The notes under the pieces: model-generated
What the model was told of the DNA's origin: nothing
The model's database searches: none
What the model saw: the letters and a program-made list of their open reading frames with translations, nothing else
In this document: piece by piece, positions 48,316-60,012 of the stretch
How the letters are laid out: each line of letters starts with the position of its first letter
How positions within the stretch are numbered: the stretch's first letter is position 1
Assembly: GCA_001051155.2 (NCBI GenBank)
Contig: JYIP02000002.1
Location: 503,583 to 567,582, forward strand
Origin: Chrysoporthe austroafricana
Lineage: Eukaryota; Ascomycota; Sordariomycetes; Diaporthales; Cryphonectriaceae
Direction of reading: 5' to 3'
DNA length: 64,000 bases
Translations under genes and position numbers: made by a program

Positions 48316-50006
48316 GTTGTCAGATCGGTCGCAGATTAGGCCTTGGGATGGGTATGCACCACAGCTCAGCGTCCTCAGGGTGCTGGCATGTCCAAGAGCG
48401 CCTTGGGTTGTTGTGAAGCTGAGAGGAGGGGCATCTCACTGTGGAGGGGCAGCCAACCCATCATCACGTCAGGGGTCCGTCATGTGCTGGGGTGCCCCTG
48501 TCGACGACCTGTGTGGGGGCTCCCTTCCTCCGTGGGGCTCTGCGGATGTTCAATGACGACCCTTCAGCCCATCCACGTGCCAACCCATCCTTCATGGTGG
48601 GTGGCATTCGGACGAGAGGTGGATGAACGCCTCTCTTCATAGCTGGCCGGATGTGCCCGGCATGGTCTCTCTGACCCTGGTACGTCAAGGGTATGGTGCT
48701 GTCCGTCTCCTCCGTAAGCTTGTGAACGGCTGTAGACATCAGGAAGCAAATATCAGTTTCACACTGTCCATTACTTATTCTCAATATATCGTTATCACGG
48801 ACTAGATCTGTGATCACAGGGCCAATGAGGAGGACCCTCAGCAAATGACACGAGAAAGGGGAATCTGGTTGGTACTTCAGCTCAAGCATAGCCATGTGAG
48901 ATTCTGGGCTCCCAATGTTTTTGGTGCCGAGTGCCAGAAGCAGGACCTGTCACAGTTATTTTTCTTCTTCTATGCCTCTGGTCTTCCTCTTCCTTCTCCT
49001 CCTCCTCCTAGCTCACTTTTCAGGTCTTGGTAGTAGGCCGATTTTCTGCAACTCTACGCCTCACAACGATTCTACCATGTTGAGTATGGCATTGATTTGC
49101 ACCAATTCACCACAACTGTAATGAGGAGGGCCATGCGCTGCTTGATCCTTTTGACAACTCGAGAGATGCTCTGAGGCCTTAACTCGCACCTCACAGGGGT
49201 GACTACTGCTTTCGTAAGGTCTTATTGAAGGGGAAGAGGGGGGGAAAAGCCCCGAGGGGGAAGATGGAATGACAAGGGAGACGAGGAAAGAGGAGTAGGA
49301 TTTGAAGGGGAAAAGGAGGGGGGTAGAGGCACCTTCTGTGGAAGACTTGACGGCATGGGATGGCGATCATGTCCTGCACAGGAGCGACAGCGCGCTTAGG
49401 AAGTAGAGATCCAGGTATACTTCGACGACCGTTCGCCGCGGGAGATGAGTATACTTGGGACTTGATAGCGAGTAGGGGACGCACAAGGGTTGCAGACTGA
49501 AGTTAGGAGGGACCGGGCTTATTAAATCAAATATCACCCGAATAGATATCGGGGCACGGTCTTGTGCGAACTTGCAAGGCTGTTCGGCCGGGACTTTCGC
49601 GGTACAACGGCAGCGAGGCAGATCTAGGTGGTGAACGCGAACACTGGTGATTTTCAAGAGACGCACGCCTGCCTGCGCGGAGATTAGACACCAAACATAA
49701 GACCAAGCTCCAACTCCGTTCCTCCGGGCCCGGATCCGACATCCAGTGGACCTCATATCCATGATAATCGTTACAAAAGTCCTGTGTGCCGTACAGGAAA
49801 ACAAAAATCGCCAGATCAACCCAGGCCAGCTCTCGAATCGATGCAGCGCCACATCAATCAAACGAAAACCTGGCCTCGCCCTCGTCCTTTTGTATGTGGG
49901 CAGCTGCACAGCGCCGCGGGCCGCCCAGTGGCCTGAGCATGTGTCCACACGCTCGTGCGGCCGCCGGCAGTGCACCGCGTCCAGCCACCCCCCGGCGGCG
50001 CCCACC
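48316..50006. other. Intergenic region
   Basis: This lies between two minus-strand genes. There are only short ORFs, a C/T-rich tract near 48990-49015 and a purine-rich tract near 49220-49330. The long plus-strand ORF starting at 49746 is the complement of the next gene. No gene was seen. Confidence 0.6.
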
Positions 50007-50834
50007 TCACACCCCCTCCGTGAAGATGCTCCTCCTCCCGGTCGGGCTGTCCGGCTGCTTCGAGCCGTGCCCGTGCTCCCCCTCCATGGGCCTCGGGCTG
50101 ACGCCCCTGAGGCTGATGTTGCTCGGCTCGGCGGCGTCGTCGTCGAACGGGTTGCGCCCTGCCGCGCCGCGGCCCCTCTCGGCGTCGAAACCCCCCTCGG
50201 CCCGGGGTGTCGCGGCCAGGTTCATGGCGTAGCTCTCGGCGCCCAGCCCGCCGGCGCCGCGCCCGCCCTCGTAGGCCGTGCTGCCGTCCCGCCCGTACGG
50301 GCCGTGGTCGTGCAGGCCCAGCTCCTGCTCCTCGTAGTACCCGCCGGGCCCGTAGCTGTCGGCCTCAGCGCCGACGCGCGCGTCCCAGGCCTCGTCCGGG
50401 TCGAGCGCGCCGAACCCGCGGCGGCCGGCACCGGCGCCCACCGACGGGCCGCCCTCGTATGCGCCCGCGGCGGTCCGGTTGTTGCGGTTCCTGAACTTGT
50501 GCAGCTGGTCGCTGAACCAGCCCTGGATGCCGCCGGGCCGCGGGGCGGGCCCGCCGTAGGCGCTGGCGGAGCGGTCCCGCTTGAGGAAGGGGACGAAGGA
50601 GGTGAAGGAGGGCGGAGGGAGCTGTTATCGCCGTCGCGCCGGGTCAGCAGGCCGGTCGGGTCACATGGTCGGGAGACGAAGGGCAGGAGAGAGGGGGGAG
50701 GGGAGGGGAGGGGAGGGGGATGGACGTACGCCCAGCTTCTGCGCGCGCCACCGGCTGTAGCCGACCCAGCCTATGGCGGCGACGGCGGCGAGCACGAGGA
50801 CGGTGATGATGATCGCACCGGCTGTGCCGACCAT
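50007..50834 (-). CDS. Single-pass membrane protein with glycine-rich cytosolic tail
   Basis: Two exons, 50834-50730 and 50621-50007, give 239 aa. The 35-residue first exon is almost only a membrane helix (GAIIITVLVLAAVAAIGWVGY) ending in a basic WRAQKLG stop-transfer. Exon 2 begins LPPPSFTSFVPFLKRDRSAS. The rest is disordered, with GAYEGG, DPDEAWDARVG, an acidic/Tyr stretch YYEEQELGLHD and a terminal NISLRGVSPRP, and ends FTEGV. This lay-out recurs in ascomycetes as an uncharacterised membrane protein, sometimes annotated as acid-phosphatase-like without enzymatic motifs. I see no phosphatase motif. The intron is 108 nt with donor GTACGT, a purine/pyrimidine-biased body and acceptor ACAG. 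It is followed on the same strand by a real membrane-anchored phosphatase. Confidence 0.75.
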
Positions 50835-51661
50835 CTTCGCTGTTGGGTGGGGGTGATCGAGGACGGGAGTGCTACCTGTCGTTGAGGAGGATGGGGTCTC
50901 TGGTCTGGCAGCCGAGAGCCTCAATCGGGGTGGAGTGGAGTGGAGTGGAATGTAGTGGTTGGTGGTGTGTCAGGTTGTACGATGATGTCGATGATGTCGA
51001 TGATGTCGTCGCAGGCCGAGTGTGTGCTGAGCTGACTGGTGGATCTGGATGTGGGCTCGTAAACGCAGAGTCGACATTGAGCTGGCTGTCTGCTGTCGTA
51101 AACTGGCCTGGTGAACCTCTTTCGTTGCAGGTCGCGGGCCTATTCAGCTACTAACCCGGCGCTGGCCTCGCACAAAAGGCTGGCTGCACTTCTGGTGTTG
51201 CGTGACGGATGGGCTGCTGCTTTGCTTGTGGCTGTGGGGGTGGGCCTGGGAACGAAGGTGTGACGCTGGTGGACTCGCGGCACAGACCACTGAGGCACTT
51301 AATCAACCACCGCCCGAGTACTTGCCAGGCATGCCAGGTACGGCGCGTGGTGGGCGCCAGTACTGAGTAGCGTGGTAATTGATAGTGGCCCAAGCTCCCC
51401 CAATCCACTCACAACCCCTGTGGCGATCAGTATCAGTGCCCCTGGGCAGATGGCCACTGAGTACGTGTGCTGGTGGTCACGATGCAACGTAGCAGGGGCC
51501 CTATCTCCTGCTACAGACCTGACTGCCCTTCCCAATGGGCTTCACCAGAATGAGCTTCATGGCAGACACGGGCACATCAGGTACAGACAGACGGCTGGGT
51601 GTGGGGGTAGATGGATATATTGCGCCGTCGACACCGCGCGTGGTATGCATCTACTGTTATA
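50835..51661. other. Intergenic region
   Basis: 827 bp holding the promoter of the small membrane protein gene and the 3' region of the phytase gene. A short TGGAG/GGAGT repeat (about 50931-50950) and a GATGATGTC triplicate (50982-51009) are visible. No gene was seen. Confidence 0.6.
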
Positions 51662-53289
51662 CTATGTAAAGCACGAGCTCCAGTCGCCGCCCTCTCTCGC
51701 GAAGCTCAGGCTGTCGACGAAGCTGCCCAGCGCGCACCGGCCCAGCGCATCGGCGCCGCAGCTCTCCAGCGGCCTGACCCTGTCGTTGACCAGCACCCTG
51801 ACGAGCTCCTCGTCCCCGCTGTCCGCGCAGACCATCTTCTCGACGTACATCCTCGCCGCGAACGGCACCGTCCACGACGCCGAGTACCAGTCTAGCTGCG
51901 CCGCGGCCTCCCTCGTCGTGTTCCAGAGCATCGCCGTGTCGTTGTAGAGCCCCATCGCGAAGAAGATGCCCGTCATGTCGTTGTCGTGGCTGAAGTCCGC
52001 AAACAGCGTCCTGTTGAGCGGGAACGTCGCCGGGTTGTCATCCAGCGTGTGGTTCGTGCTCGTGTGGTCCACCACCGGCCGCCCCGTGAGCCGCGCGATC
52101 AGCTCGTTCGTGAAGCCCACGCCCTGCGTCGGCCCCAGCGGGTTGCCCGAGCCGAACGCGTAGAACTTGCCCAGGCTCTGGAAGTAGTCGTAGCTCCGCC
52201 ACTCGTCCTGCGTGAACAGCCCGCAGAACTCCGACACCGCCCCGTCCGCGTTCGCGACCGTGTTGAACGGGCACAGGTCCATCATGTAGATTGTCTCCGT
52301 CGCGCTCAGGTTCGCCCCCGGCAGGTTCGCGTTCAGCCGCGCCGTGATGTTCCGCACGAAGACGTCCATCCACTTGGTCTGCGCGTCCGTCGCGATGTCC
52401 GAGTCCGGCCCGTCCTCGAACGCCGTGCACAGCCCGTGGTCGAGCGTGTTGTTGCTCCCCGTGTCCTCGCTGATCACCACGATGCTGTAGGGATACGCGT
52501 CATCCCCCGCGGCCTCCGCGTCCGCCAGGCGCGCCGCGTGGAACCCCTGCGTCCAGTTCACCGCCGACTCCACGACGCGGTCCTCGCCCGACGAGCGGAC
52601 GAACGGGCTGTTGCTGCGCGAGAGCGCCTCGTAGCGCGAGTAGAACTTGAGGCCCGAGTTGACCAGCTCCTGCTGCCCGAAGGTCGTGAGCTGGTCCGCG
52701 CCGAGCGTGTACTCGTAGCTCTCGAGGAACTCGTAGCCCGGGCCGTAGCTGGTGACGCTGCTCTGAATCCGCTGGATGGTGGCGTTGTAGAGCGCCGTCT
52801 TGCTGGACGTGGGGTCGCGGGCGCCGTGCCGCGACAGGATCTGGGCGAAGGTGATCGTGCAGCCGTCCGGCAGGGTGCTCGACGGCGCACTGGTCTGCGG
52901 GACGGAGAAGTAGGGCGAGTACTGGCCCCAGAAGTGCGAGACCTGCGGAGAGCAGGTATAGCCGGCGCCCACCGAGTCGCAGGACGTGTTGGACACGGCC
53001 GTCACCACGCGGCTGTGACATGTGTTAGTTAGCACGAAGCGGACGTCGTCAGGGCTGGGCGGCAGCGCAGGGTGAGTGAGTCTTCTTACACGGTGGCGGC
53101 GGCTAGATAGATCAGGATCGCCGCTCCCAGGACGGCCATCGTGAGCTTCAGAACCTTGCGGTGATTTCGCGCCCAGAAGGTGAGGGTCTCCTGGGCCTCC
53201 GCGATCTGGTTCCGGCTGGGGAGCGGGCTGTATTTGTACTTCCCGCGCGCCATCATGAGCGTGTCCAGCACGCTGTCCCACCAGCCCAT
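51662..53289 (-). CDS. Membrane-anchored histidine acid phosphatase (phytase family)
   Basis: A histidine phosphatase of branch 2 (3-phytase/acid phosphatase), releasing phosphate at the cell surface or in the secretory pathway. Exons 53289-53090 and 53012-51662 give 516 aa. The phosphate-binding motif is SRHGARDP (~127-134), and the catalytic proton donor pair is HD in FADFSHDND (~407-412). Family blocks CSPQVSHFWGQYSPYF, FLESYEYTLGADQLTTFG, RSSGEDRVVESA and WTVPFAARMYVE are present, with paired cysteines and many N-glycosylation sequons. Instead of a cleaved signal peptide there is a 45-residue cytosolic head and one membrane helix (about 46-66, LTMAVLGAAILIYLAAATV). This predicts a type II anchored enzyme with its catalytic domain outside. 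The intron between the anchor and the catalytic domain is 77 nt. Confidence 0.92.
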
Positions 53290-54250
53290 GGTTCTCGACC
53301 TGGTGTGCGCGGCGGGCACCCTTGCACCCACCGTGCGCTCCGTAGCGGCCGCGTCGACCGAGCGTCCGAGCTGCTAGAACGGTTTGCTCGCAGATTGGCG
53401 GGGTTTCCTGACCGAGTTGATGCGCCCATCAGCGGAGATGACGCGGCGGCATTGCACCCGTCTTGTGGTCTGGGGCCGGTCAGTGTCTGATTGAGAGTGG
53501 CATAAGGTGGAGACGACATCCAGCAAAGGGGTGGTTGCAGTCCTGACGGTGTGGGATGAGATGCAAGCTCGACGAATGCTGCTGCCCACGTGCTCGCATG
53601 AGCGTGGAGTCGATGGTCCTAGCTGCAGTGCTCGGCGACAAGGGGCAATCTCGCGCGGTGGAAACGAAACAAGCCGCCGACAAGGTTCAGCACTGAAGAG
53701 GGGATGATACCAAAAAGCCAACTCGGAGGAGCATGGCCCTCGCGGCCACGAAGCTGATTCGTCGTCTAACGTCATACAGTCGGCTCTCAACCTACTTCTC
53801 ACAACGTTCAAATAGCCGCAGGTCTCCGGCCGCCAGTGGACAAGTCATATCAGGGGCGAGGAGAGACCATCGGATGTGAGTCTAACAAAATAGATGAAAA
53901 GAGCACTATGCGATTGGTATCCTGGTATCTCAAGTCACGACCGGCTGCAACCGCAAGCATCGGCCATCAGCGGCGATCGGCGGCGGCGGCGGCGACGACG
54001 ACGCCGACAACGACGACGCCGACCCAACCATGCAAAAAGCAAGACAACGGTGCAACTCATACAGGAGGCCCGACCTCAACCAAGAAGCATACGTCGCAGA
54101 CAACTGCCGCCCATAGTATGTGCACATTACCGAGTGCCCTCCTACCCCATTTTCCTTGCCATTAGCCCGTGTAATCATTGCCAGATCCCTTCCGCCCACG
54201 TATCCCTATGATCCCACAACCAGAGATTCGCCTTCGTCGTTAAGGCCTTT
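53290..54250. other. Intergenic region
   Basis: This contains the promoter of the phytase gene and the 3' region of the next minus-strand gene. A GGCGGC/GACGAC trinucleotide-like stretch lies at 53972-54020. No gene was seen. Confidence 0.6.
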
Positions 54251-56131
54251 TCAGAATGCAACACCGACACTCGTCGGCCTAGGCCCCTGCAGGGGACTCT
54301 TCACGAGGTACTGCCTGACCTGCACCCTCGGCTCCTTATCCTCGAAAGCGCTCGCGTCACTGTCCACGCTCCCGGATGCCCCATGGCGCACCGGCATCGC
54401 CAGGTTGAGGCTCTTCCGCGACTCCCGGGCATATGCCTTCTCAAACTGCGTCTGCATCCGCCTCGACGACTCGGGCGGTGTGCTGCCCGGCGACCACTGG
54501 GTGCTCGTCGCGACAGTCATGGTGCCGGCACCGGGATGGTCATCATCCGTGCTGTAGAGCGAGCCTGAGAACGGCCGGGACACGTCTGACGCCGAGTCGA
54601 AACTGCTCCTCCTACCTGAGAAGATCGCAGACGGCGGGAGGGTCTGGTAGAAGCCCTCTTTGTCTGTCAGCGCCCGTGGTGCGTTGGTGATGGAGTCGCG
54701 CGAGAATCTACGCGAGTGGCGGAATGGCACAGCCGTAGGTAGGCCGGGGCTGGTCTCCCTCTCCACGCCGGCTGGGAAGAGCCAGTCGGATACCCTGCTG
54801 AAGGACTTCTTCTTGCGCAGAGGCGGGCGCAGGATCAGTGGTAGGGGAGGTGCCAGGGGCACGTCGATGTCGATGGAGTTATCGATAATCTTCGGGCTGG
54901 TGTCTGGCGGGTGTGAGTTGAACGCCGAGCGGCGTACGGCTGATGGTGTATCTGGTGTGACCGGGGCAGCTTGCCACTTCGGGACGTTCAAGCTGGAGGT
55001 GCGCTCCGGGAACGACTGGGGGCCAGGCATAGGTGGTAATGGTGGTGGTTGAAAGGCGGTCCGCGTTGAGGGTGCGGTGCGCGGGCGCTCGATGCTGACA
55101 CGCTCTGCGAAGGAGGGCGCAGATGGTGGCACCACGGGAAATGGCGGCATGGGCTCATCTGAGGCACGATCAGTATCTGCTGCCCGATGGGTCGTGGGCT
55201 GGAGGCGCGGCAACTTACCGGGATCGTATGAAGTCGATGGCCGGCTCAGGCATAGGCTGTGCCGCGACTTGACCGACTCGATCTCTGCATCCAGCATGTC
55301 CCTCTCGATGATCGCACTGGCAATCCGCTCCACAATCGCCTCCACGCTTGGCGACGTGTATGCCCGCGGTCGTGTCTTAGCACGTGGTGGTATCCTCGGG
55401 GGGCTATCTTCCACAATGCTCTCGGTCATCAATGAGCCGCTGTCACCCACTGGCCGTCGTGGAATGTGGAATGACAGGGCCGAGGTGTTTCTCGAATGTG
55501 CCAAGAGAGTGCTGTCATCGTCGAAGACCTCCCGGCTCCGACTCCGACTTCGGGCTGGCAGAGGTGGCGACAGAGACCGCTCGCGCTCGGCGAAGAATGG
55601 CAGGAGGGGTGAGATCCTGTTGTCCGGATCGTATATGCTGAGCTGTAGAGGCCGGAACACCGGTGCGGTCCGCGGCCCGTCCGGTATCGAAGGCTTGAAG
55701 TTGATCGCCCCCGAGCCGATGTGCTGAAAGTTGGAAGGTGTCGATATCCGCGGCCGGCGCGTCACCCTCCGCTTTCTCTTTCCAGAGAGGAAGTTCCAGT
55801 CAATCCAGCCCATGTCGGTCTGTTTCTCTGCCGTCGCGGCCCTCTTGTTCTGCCTCTGGTTCTGCTTCTGTAGTTTCCCCTTGGATGCCGGCCTGAGAGG
55901 TGTGGCTCGGGGCGGAGATGTCGGCCTCGGCTGGTCGTAGTAGACCTGATAGTAACCCTTCTCCGGATCCGACAGGTCCACTGTCCTCCCTCTGGGAAGA
56001 CCGTCGTCTATGCGATAGTTGTCACGGACACCAGGGGCGTGGTCCTCGGTTCGGGAACTCGTTTCGTCGGAGCAAGGGGAGAATAGCCACCACTTTATGA
56101 TATCCAAGCAACCACGCGGCTCATCACTCAT
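54251..56131 (-). CDS. Long disordered protein with a CRIB-like motif
   Basis: One long frame of 626 aa, rich in Ser, Pro and Arg. Near residues 126-140 it has ISTPSNFQHIGSG. This fits the first half of the CRIB Cdc42/Rac-binding consensus (I-S-x-P-x(2-4)-F-x-H), but the second His and the following HVG are replaced by IGSG. Just before it is a basic patch (SGKRKRRVTRRPR), as often found beside CRIB motifs that also bind membrane lipid. Other features are a conserved-looking DMGWIDWNFL, a short helix AIVERIASAIIERDMLDAEIES (~266-287, possible coiled coil) and many SR/SP sites. A 60-nt segment (55218-55159) has a GTAAGT donor and a CTCAG acceptor, is in frame and open, and is probably an intron (then 606 aa). 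It is conserved-looking in style but has no enzyme domain. Confidence 0.7.
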   Translation of the reverse strand: MSDEPRGCLDIIKWWLFSPCSDETSSRTEDHAPGVRDNYRIDDGLPRGRTVDLSDPEKGYYQVYYDQPRPTSPPRATPLRPASKGKLQKQNQRQNKRAATAEKQTDMGWIDWNFLSGKRKRRVTRRPRISTPSNFQHIGSGAINFKPSIPDGPRTAPVFRPLQLSIYDPDNRISPLLPFFAERERSLSPPLPARSRSRSREVFDDDSTLLAHSRNTSALSFHIPRRPVGDSGSLMTESIVEDSPPRIPPRAKTRPRAYTSPSVEAIVERIASAIIERDMLDAEIESVKSRHSLCLSRPSTSYDPGKLPRLQPTTHRAADTDRASDEPMPPFPVVPPSAPSFAERVSIERPRTAPSTRTAFQPPPLPPMPGPQSFPERTSSLNVPKWQAAPVTPDTPSAVRRSAFNSHPPDTSPKIIDNSIDIDVPLAPPLPLILRPPLRKKKSFSRVSDWLFPAGVERETSPGLPTAVPFRHSRRFSRDSITNAPRALTDKEGFYQTLPPSAIFSGRRSSFDSASDVSRPFSGSLYSTDDDHPGAGTMTVATSTQWSPGSTPPESSRRMQTQFEKAYARESRKSLNLAMPVRHGASGSVDSDASAFEDKEPRVQVRQYLVKSPLQGPRPTSVGVAF

Positions 56132-58573
56132 GATGCTCGTAGTTCACGATGGGGGGGAGTCATTCATGCCGAGCGAGGGAAGGGAAAACGAGGGATGGCC
56201 AGCGATTTCGAGATTTCCAGGGCAAAATACAATGGGGATACGAAGAGAAGGAAGGACCGAAGAGCAGAGTTCTTCGGCGTGATAGAAACGAAGAGAGATA
56301 GACCTGCATGATCAGATCCAACCGAGAGATCCTCCAACAAGAGGAGCAGACACGGAGGAAGGTGGGAAACCACGCGGCATGGCCCAATCTTTATTTGGGA
56401 GCCGACCTACCTGCCCAGCCTGGATGGGTCTCGTCATCTGGCTTCCAAATGCCTGGGAAAGGTTTAGATACACTACACCACCTCTGCCCAGAGAAGGCAA
56501 GGCAAGTCCAGCTCTGGGCTGAGCATCGCTGACTGTGTGGGAGAACGAAGGAGGAAGAGTGGTTGCTGGCCTATGGAGAGGTCTCAGTCTGGCGCATTTG
56601 ATAGGTCGCGTAGGATGGGCCGAGGGCCAGTCGGCGCTTACCGGCCGGGGTCCTGGTGATGCACTTAGATGCTGCGGATGGCTGGCAAGCGTTGGCGCTA
56701 CACTCTAAAATAAAGAGGACCCACCAGTCGTGTCGGGCGGGCAATCAAGTTCAGCGAGTCGATTGTCTCAGAATGCCCTGCTCAAGTCACCACCACCGCC
56801 ACCATCCAAGAATTCCAGATGCTAGCCTCTTCGCACATCGCCACGAACTCTCCAAAGAGATTGGCTCTTGGGACCCGACGATTGTATGAGCGTGATGAAA
56901 CCTCCTGCAGCAGCTGACCCCCCGGTCGCATCTGGGATCTGGACAACCAGGCGACAGAAACAGAAGTCGAGAGGGCAAGCGATTAACCATAACCGGATAG
57001 GCGGGGCGGCAGAGGAGATGAACCGTACTCCAGTAGGCGCTAGGGGCTATGCAGGTCATTGTCTGCTGGCCGACCGGGGCCACGGCGGCCTCTGTTTCCT
57101 CGACCCAGGCCGTCGCGTAAGACATGGCACGTCGACGGCGAGTGTTGTTGCTATTCTTTCTTGAAACCGCGTCAGAGTTATGAGCACACCACAGGCGACC
57201 CGAGTGGCCAGCCCTGAAGCCAGGCACACCTAGCACATCGTTTCGCCGGCGGGAAGTGGTGCAGTGGTGTAGTAGTCTAGGGCGGCCCATCGCGTCGGCC
57301 GCACACCCACGGGCGAACGGTTGGGCGGACTTGGTGCTACTGCTGCAGCGGCCCGCATCAACGACGTGTGCCCCATCGCCGAAGGACGAACAGCAAACCA
57401 AGCATGCCGGGGGGATCGGGCTTGGATTGGCTGGCGTTGACCGAATCGCTCGGCACCTGCATCGCGGCCTGCATCTCACCGCAGGCCCGCTGTGACATGT
57501 TCGACAGTGAAAGGTCGGAAAATACTCGACAAGAGGTTGACGCAAGGGCACCGTGGCACAAATGAGCAGGCGTCTAGCACCTCGCAGAGAGCCCCATTCG
57601 GAAGCGCCAGCCGGCGTCCGCGTGTGAGGCATGAAATGAGGGACGTCGCGTGCAGCCCGGCGTGAGCTGTTGATTCGCCGTCTCAATTCTCCTTGTCGCC
57701 TTTCACAAAGTGTTGCGGGCTAGTACCCATCTGCCTCCTAAGAATAGTAAACAGATGACGCCGTGCCACGAGGTCGCCATATGGCTGACCTGGCGGAGAA
57801 TTTCCAGTGTCTGTCAGCGGCGGCTGAGCCGCCGTGCTGAGAATGCGGCTCCCCAGAATGGCCGGCTGTCATCACCATGCCTTGGGGTCCTCCTTGCGGG
57901 TGCCGGTCTGCGAAGTTGTCCCACTCGAGCTTGGTGGCCGGGCTGGATCGCGTGACCAAGCTGTGGAGTTCTCTTCGTGCAGCGGAAAGGTCCAGCCTTG
58001 CTGCCCACCTCAGATATCAGACCCAATAGAGTGTCGTAGAGCCTATGGAGCCCAAGAAACTGAAGACCGTGAATCCGCAAGGGCAGGCTCTGTCTTCGAA
58101 CCGACCTAGCATGGTTTGAGTATGATGTGGCTGTGCAAATGTAAGGTCTGGTTAACACCGAGAGTTAAGTTTCGCAGCTTGCGAGTCGGATTGACGACGA
58201 CGACGGTGGGCTGGAGCGAATACAAGTGCACAGCTCTTTGATGTTGCTTACATAAGCGTTCGCTCTGAGAGGAGGCGGGGGAGACTGAAAAGACTGGCAG
58301 GAGGGGATAGGTACTCAGGAAGAGAACAAGCGTCTATCGCATGGCACACCTTGGGATATCACGGCTATTTCAGCAAGCAGAGGAAGTCACACATGCATAC
58401 AATGCCACCAACTCATTCAGCAACTGGTCTATCTCACAGCTCTGCTTGCCAAGACAACGAGGGCATGACACATACTCAGACTTAGAGCGTTGAAGCCCCA
58501 TCACACCTCGATGCGTAGGGTGTTCCTCATTTCGCACGCAGGTCCCCCTCCCAGGCGAGTGATACCCAGCTCC
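56132..58573. other. 2.4 kb region without recognisable genes
   Basis: It starts with the promoter of the CRIB-like gene. A 299-codon minus-strand frame (57686-56787) is open, but its composition is unlike protein (many Arg/Cys/His, no motif) and it has ORFs opposite it, so I do not call it. It ends at the 3' side of the DUF7704-like gene. Confidence 0.5.
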
Positions 58574-59128
58574 TCAGATGCGCTTCTTCTCAGACCTGCC
58601 CTCCACAGCATTCCCACCAATCGGTCCAAACACACCCAGGACCGTCAGCCACCTGAAGAGGTTCAAGATGAGGCTGCCGGCCACGCCGCCCCAGAGCATA
58701 TCATTCCACTGGCTCGGATCCCAGAGCACATCCGGCCCCACACCGCGGGCTGCTCCGTATATGTGCCCGTAGTCCGCAAAGGCAACGGCTACTAGATACC
58801 ACTTGGCCGTGGACGGGCTGGACGAGAAGCAGCAGATGACAGCTATGGCCGCGAGGAGCAGGAGGACGTTGCCCATCTGGAGCGTTAATGCCAAGGCCTG
58901 TCCCGGGAAGTGATCCTGCTCGTTGAGGGTGTGGTTTGGAACCTGCGTGGCATAATAGTTGAAAGGATCCTGGTTGCACACGATCCAGGCCCAGACCCTA
59001 AACAGGGACATTCACATATCAACACCGACTGCCAACAGGGAAAGGAGGACAAGTCGAACGTACAGCAGCGCAGGCTCGATGACCGCGAAGATGATCAGCG
59101 GGATGGTGGGGAGTGTGCTGTATGCCAT
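58574..59128 (-). CDS. Small four-helix membrane protein, DUF7704-like
   Basis: Two exons, 59128-59064 and 58997-58574, with a 66-nt intron, give 162 aa. The first exon (MAYSTLPTIPLIIFAVIEP) matches the start of a widespread fungal integral membrane family of unknown function. The intron rejoins IEPALLVWAWIVCNQDPF. Hydrophobic segments lie near residues 9-30, 60-80 (MGNVLLLLAAIAVICCF), 89-105 and 128-150 (LWGGVAGSLILNLFRWL). The family-style block WYLVAVAFADYGHIYGAARGVG sits in the third. The C-terminus is basic (RSEKKRI). Function is unknown; it is not obviously linked to neighbours. Confidence 0.75.
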
Positions 59129-60012
59129 GTTTGAGGCCAGAGTCGATAGGTCGATTGTCGAGGTGAAGATGACCGTATGCGTGCGATGATGATATTACGG
59201 CAGAGGTCTGATGGTGGCGGGTCTCCTTATTTATGTAACCCCCAATCCTCAGCACGTCGAGGGTACGCGGTATGCGCCAACTTGCGCCTCGAATCCTTCC
59301 CGCCCGTTCGCATCTCAGCGTGCGGCTCTATTTACGTACTACAGTAGTAGGTCTTCTGAATTCCTATAGAAGCGCCAGGCTTGAGAGCTGCCGTGGTGTA
59401 TTCAGAGTGGTCATGGTTGATACGCCCGATGCGAAGATGCGAAGGGGCATCGATCAACCTCTGGCATTATGCAGACAAGCTGCCGTGGTTGAGAAATGCA
59501 GAGGCTACTTTACTGCTGGAGAGGACACGGATTAGCTGAGCGCCCAGGTAGTGAGGCTTACTGTGCGTCCGTACCATGGGGGAGGGCGTGCTTCGTGCCC
59601 AAGTACCAGCCCATCCTGGTGCCTGCCGCTCCTGCCCACTACGTAGTATGCAGTACATAAGTACCGGGTAGTGGGGCACTTCTGGGCACTCAGTGCGGTA
59701 CTTCCGAGCATAGAAGAGGAAGAGCCGCTAGAACGAGGACGGCCAACCCCCCTGCACCCGCACCGTCCCTGCAGCGCGTCTCAAAGTGGACACGTTCCGG
59801 AAAGTCGAGCACGGCTGCTGCCACTTTCTCTGCATCTTGGAGCTTCCGCTGTCGCGAACCATTGCTGTCCGTCCCCCAACTTGCAACCTCCCCTCCACCA
59901 CCCTCGCGACCCATCTGAGCGTTGCCTCTACGCGACCGACAAGCCCACCTCACTCTCGCCCGGAGACGTCGCTTCTGAACCGCTGAGCCGCAACCTCGAA
60001 TCGACGAGCCCA
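59129..60012. other. Divergent promoter region (DUF7704-like / Sec62)
   Basis: 884 bp between divergent start codons. Clusters of TAGTA/GTAC motifs lie at 59335-59345 and 59636-59670. The frame open from 59671 into Sec62 is leader: its sequence is unlike the protein, and the family N-terminus starts at 60013. Confidence 0.6.

Noticed and set aside
49746..50885. 379-codon plus-strand ORF
   Set aside because: It covers the complement of the small membrane protein gene, whose two exons, membrane helix and splice sites are coherent on the other strand.
51986..53032. 348-codon plus-strand ORF rich in Arg and Val
   Set aside because: Antisense shadow of the GC-rich phytase exon.
56787..57686. 299-codon minus-strand ORF
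   Set aside because: Rich in Arg, Cys and His with no domain, no splice partner and overlapping ORFs on the other strand. It looks like open GC-rich noncoding DNA.
59671..60012. N-terminal extension of Sec62
   Set aside because: The frame is open by chance in the leader. The Sec62 N-terminus in fungi begins with the Pro/Gly/Met-rich segment at 60013.
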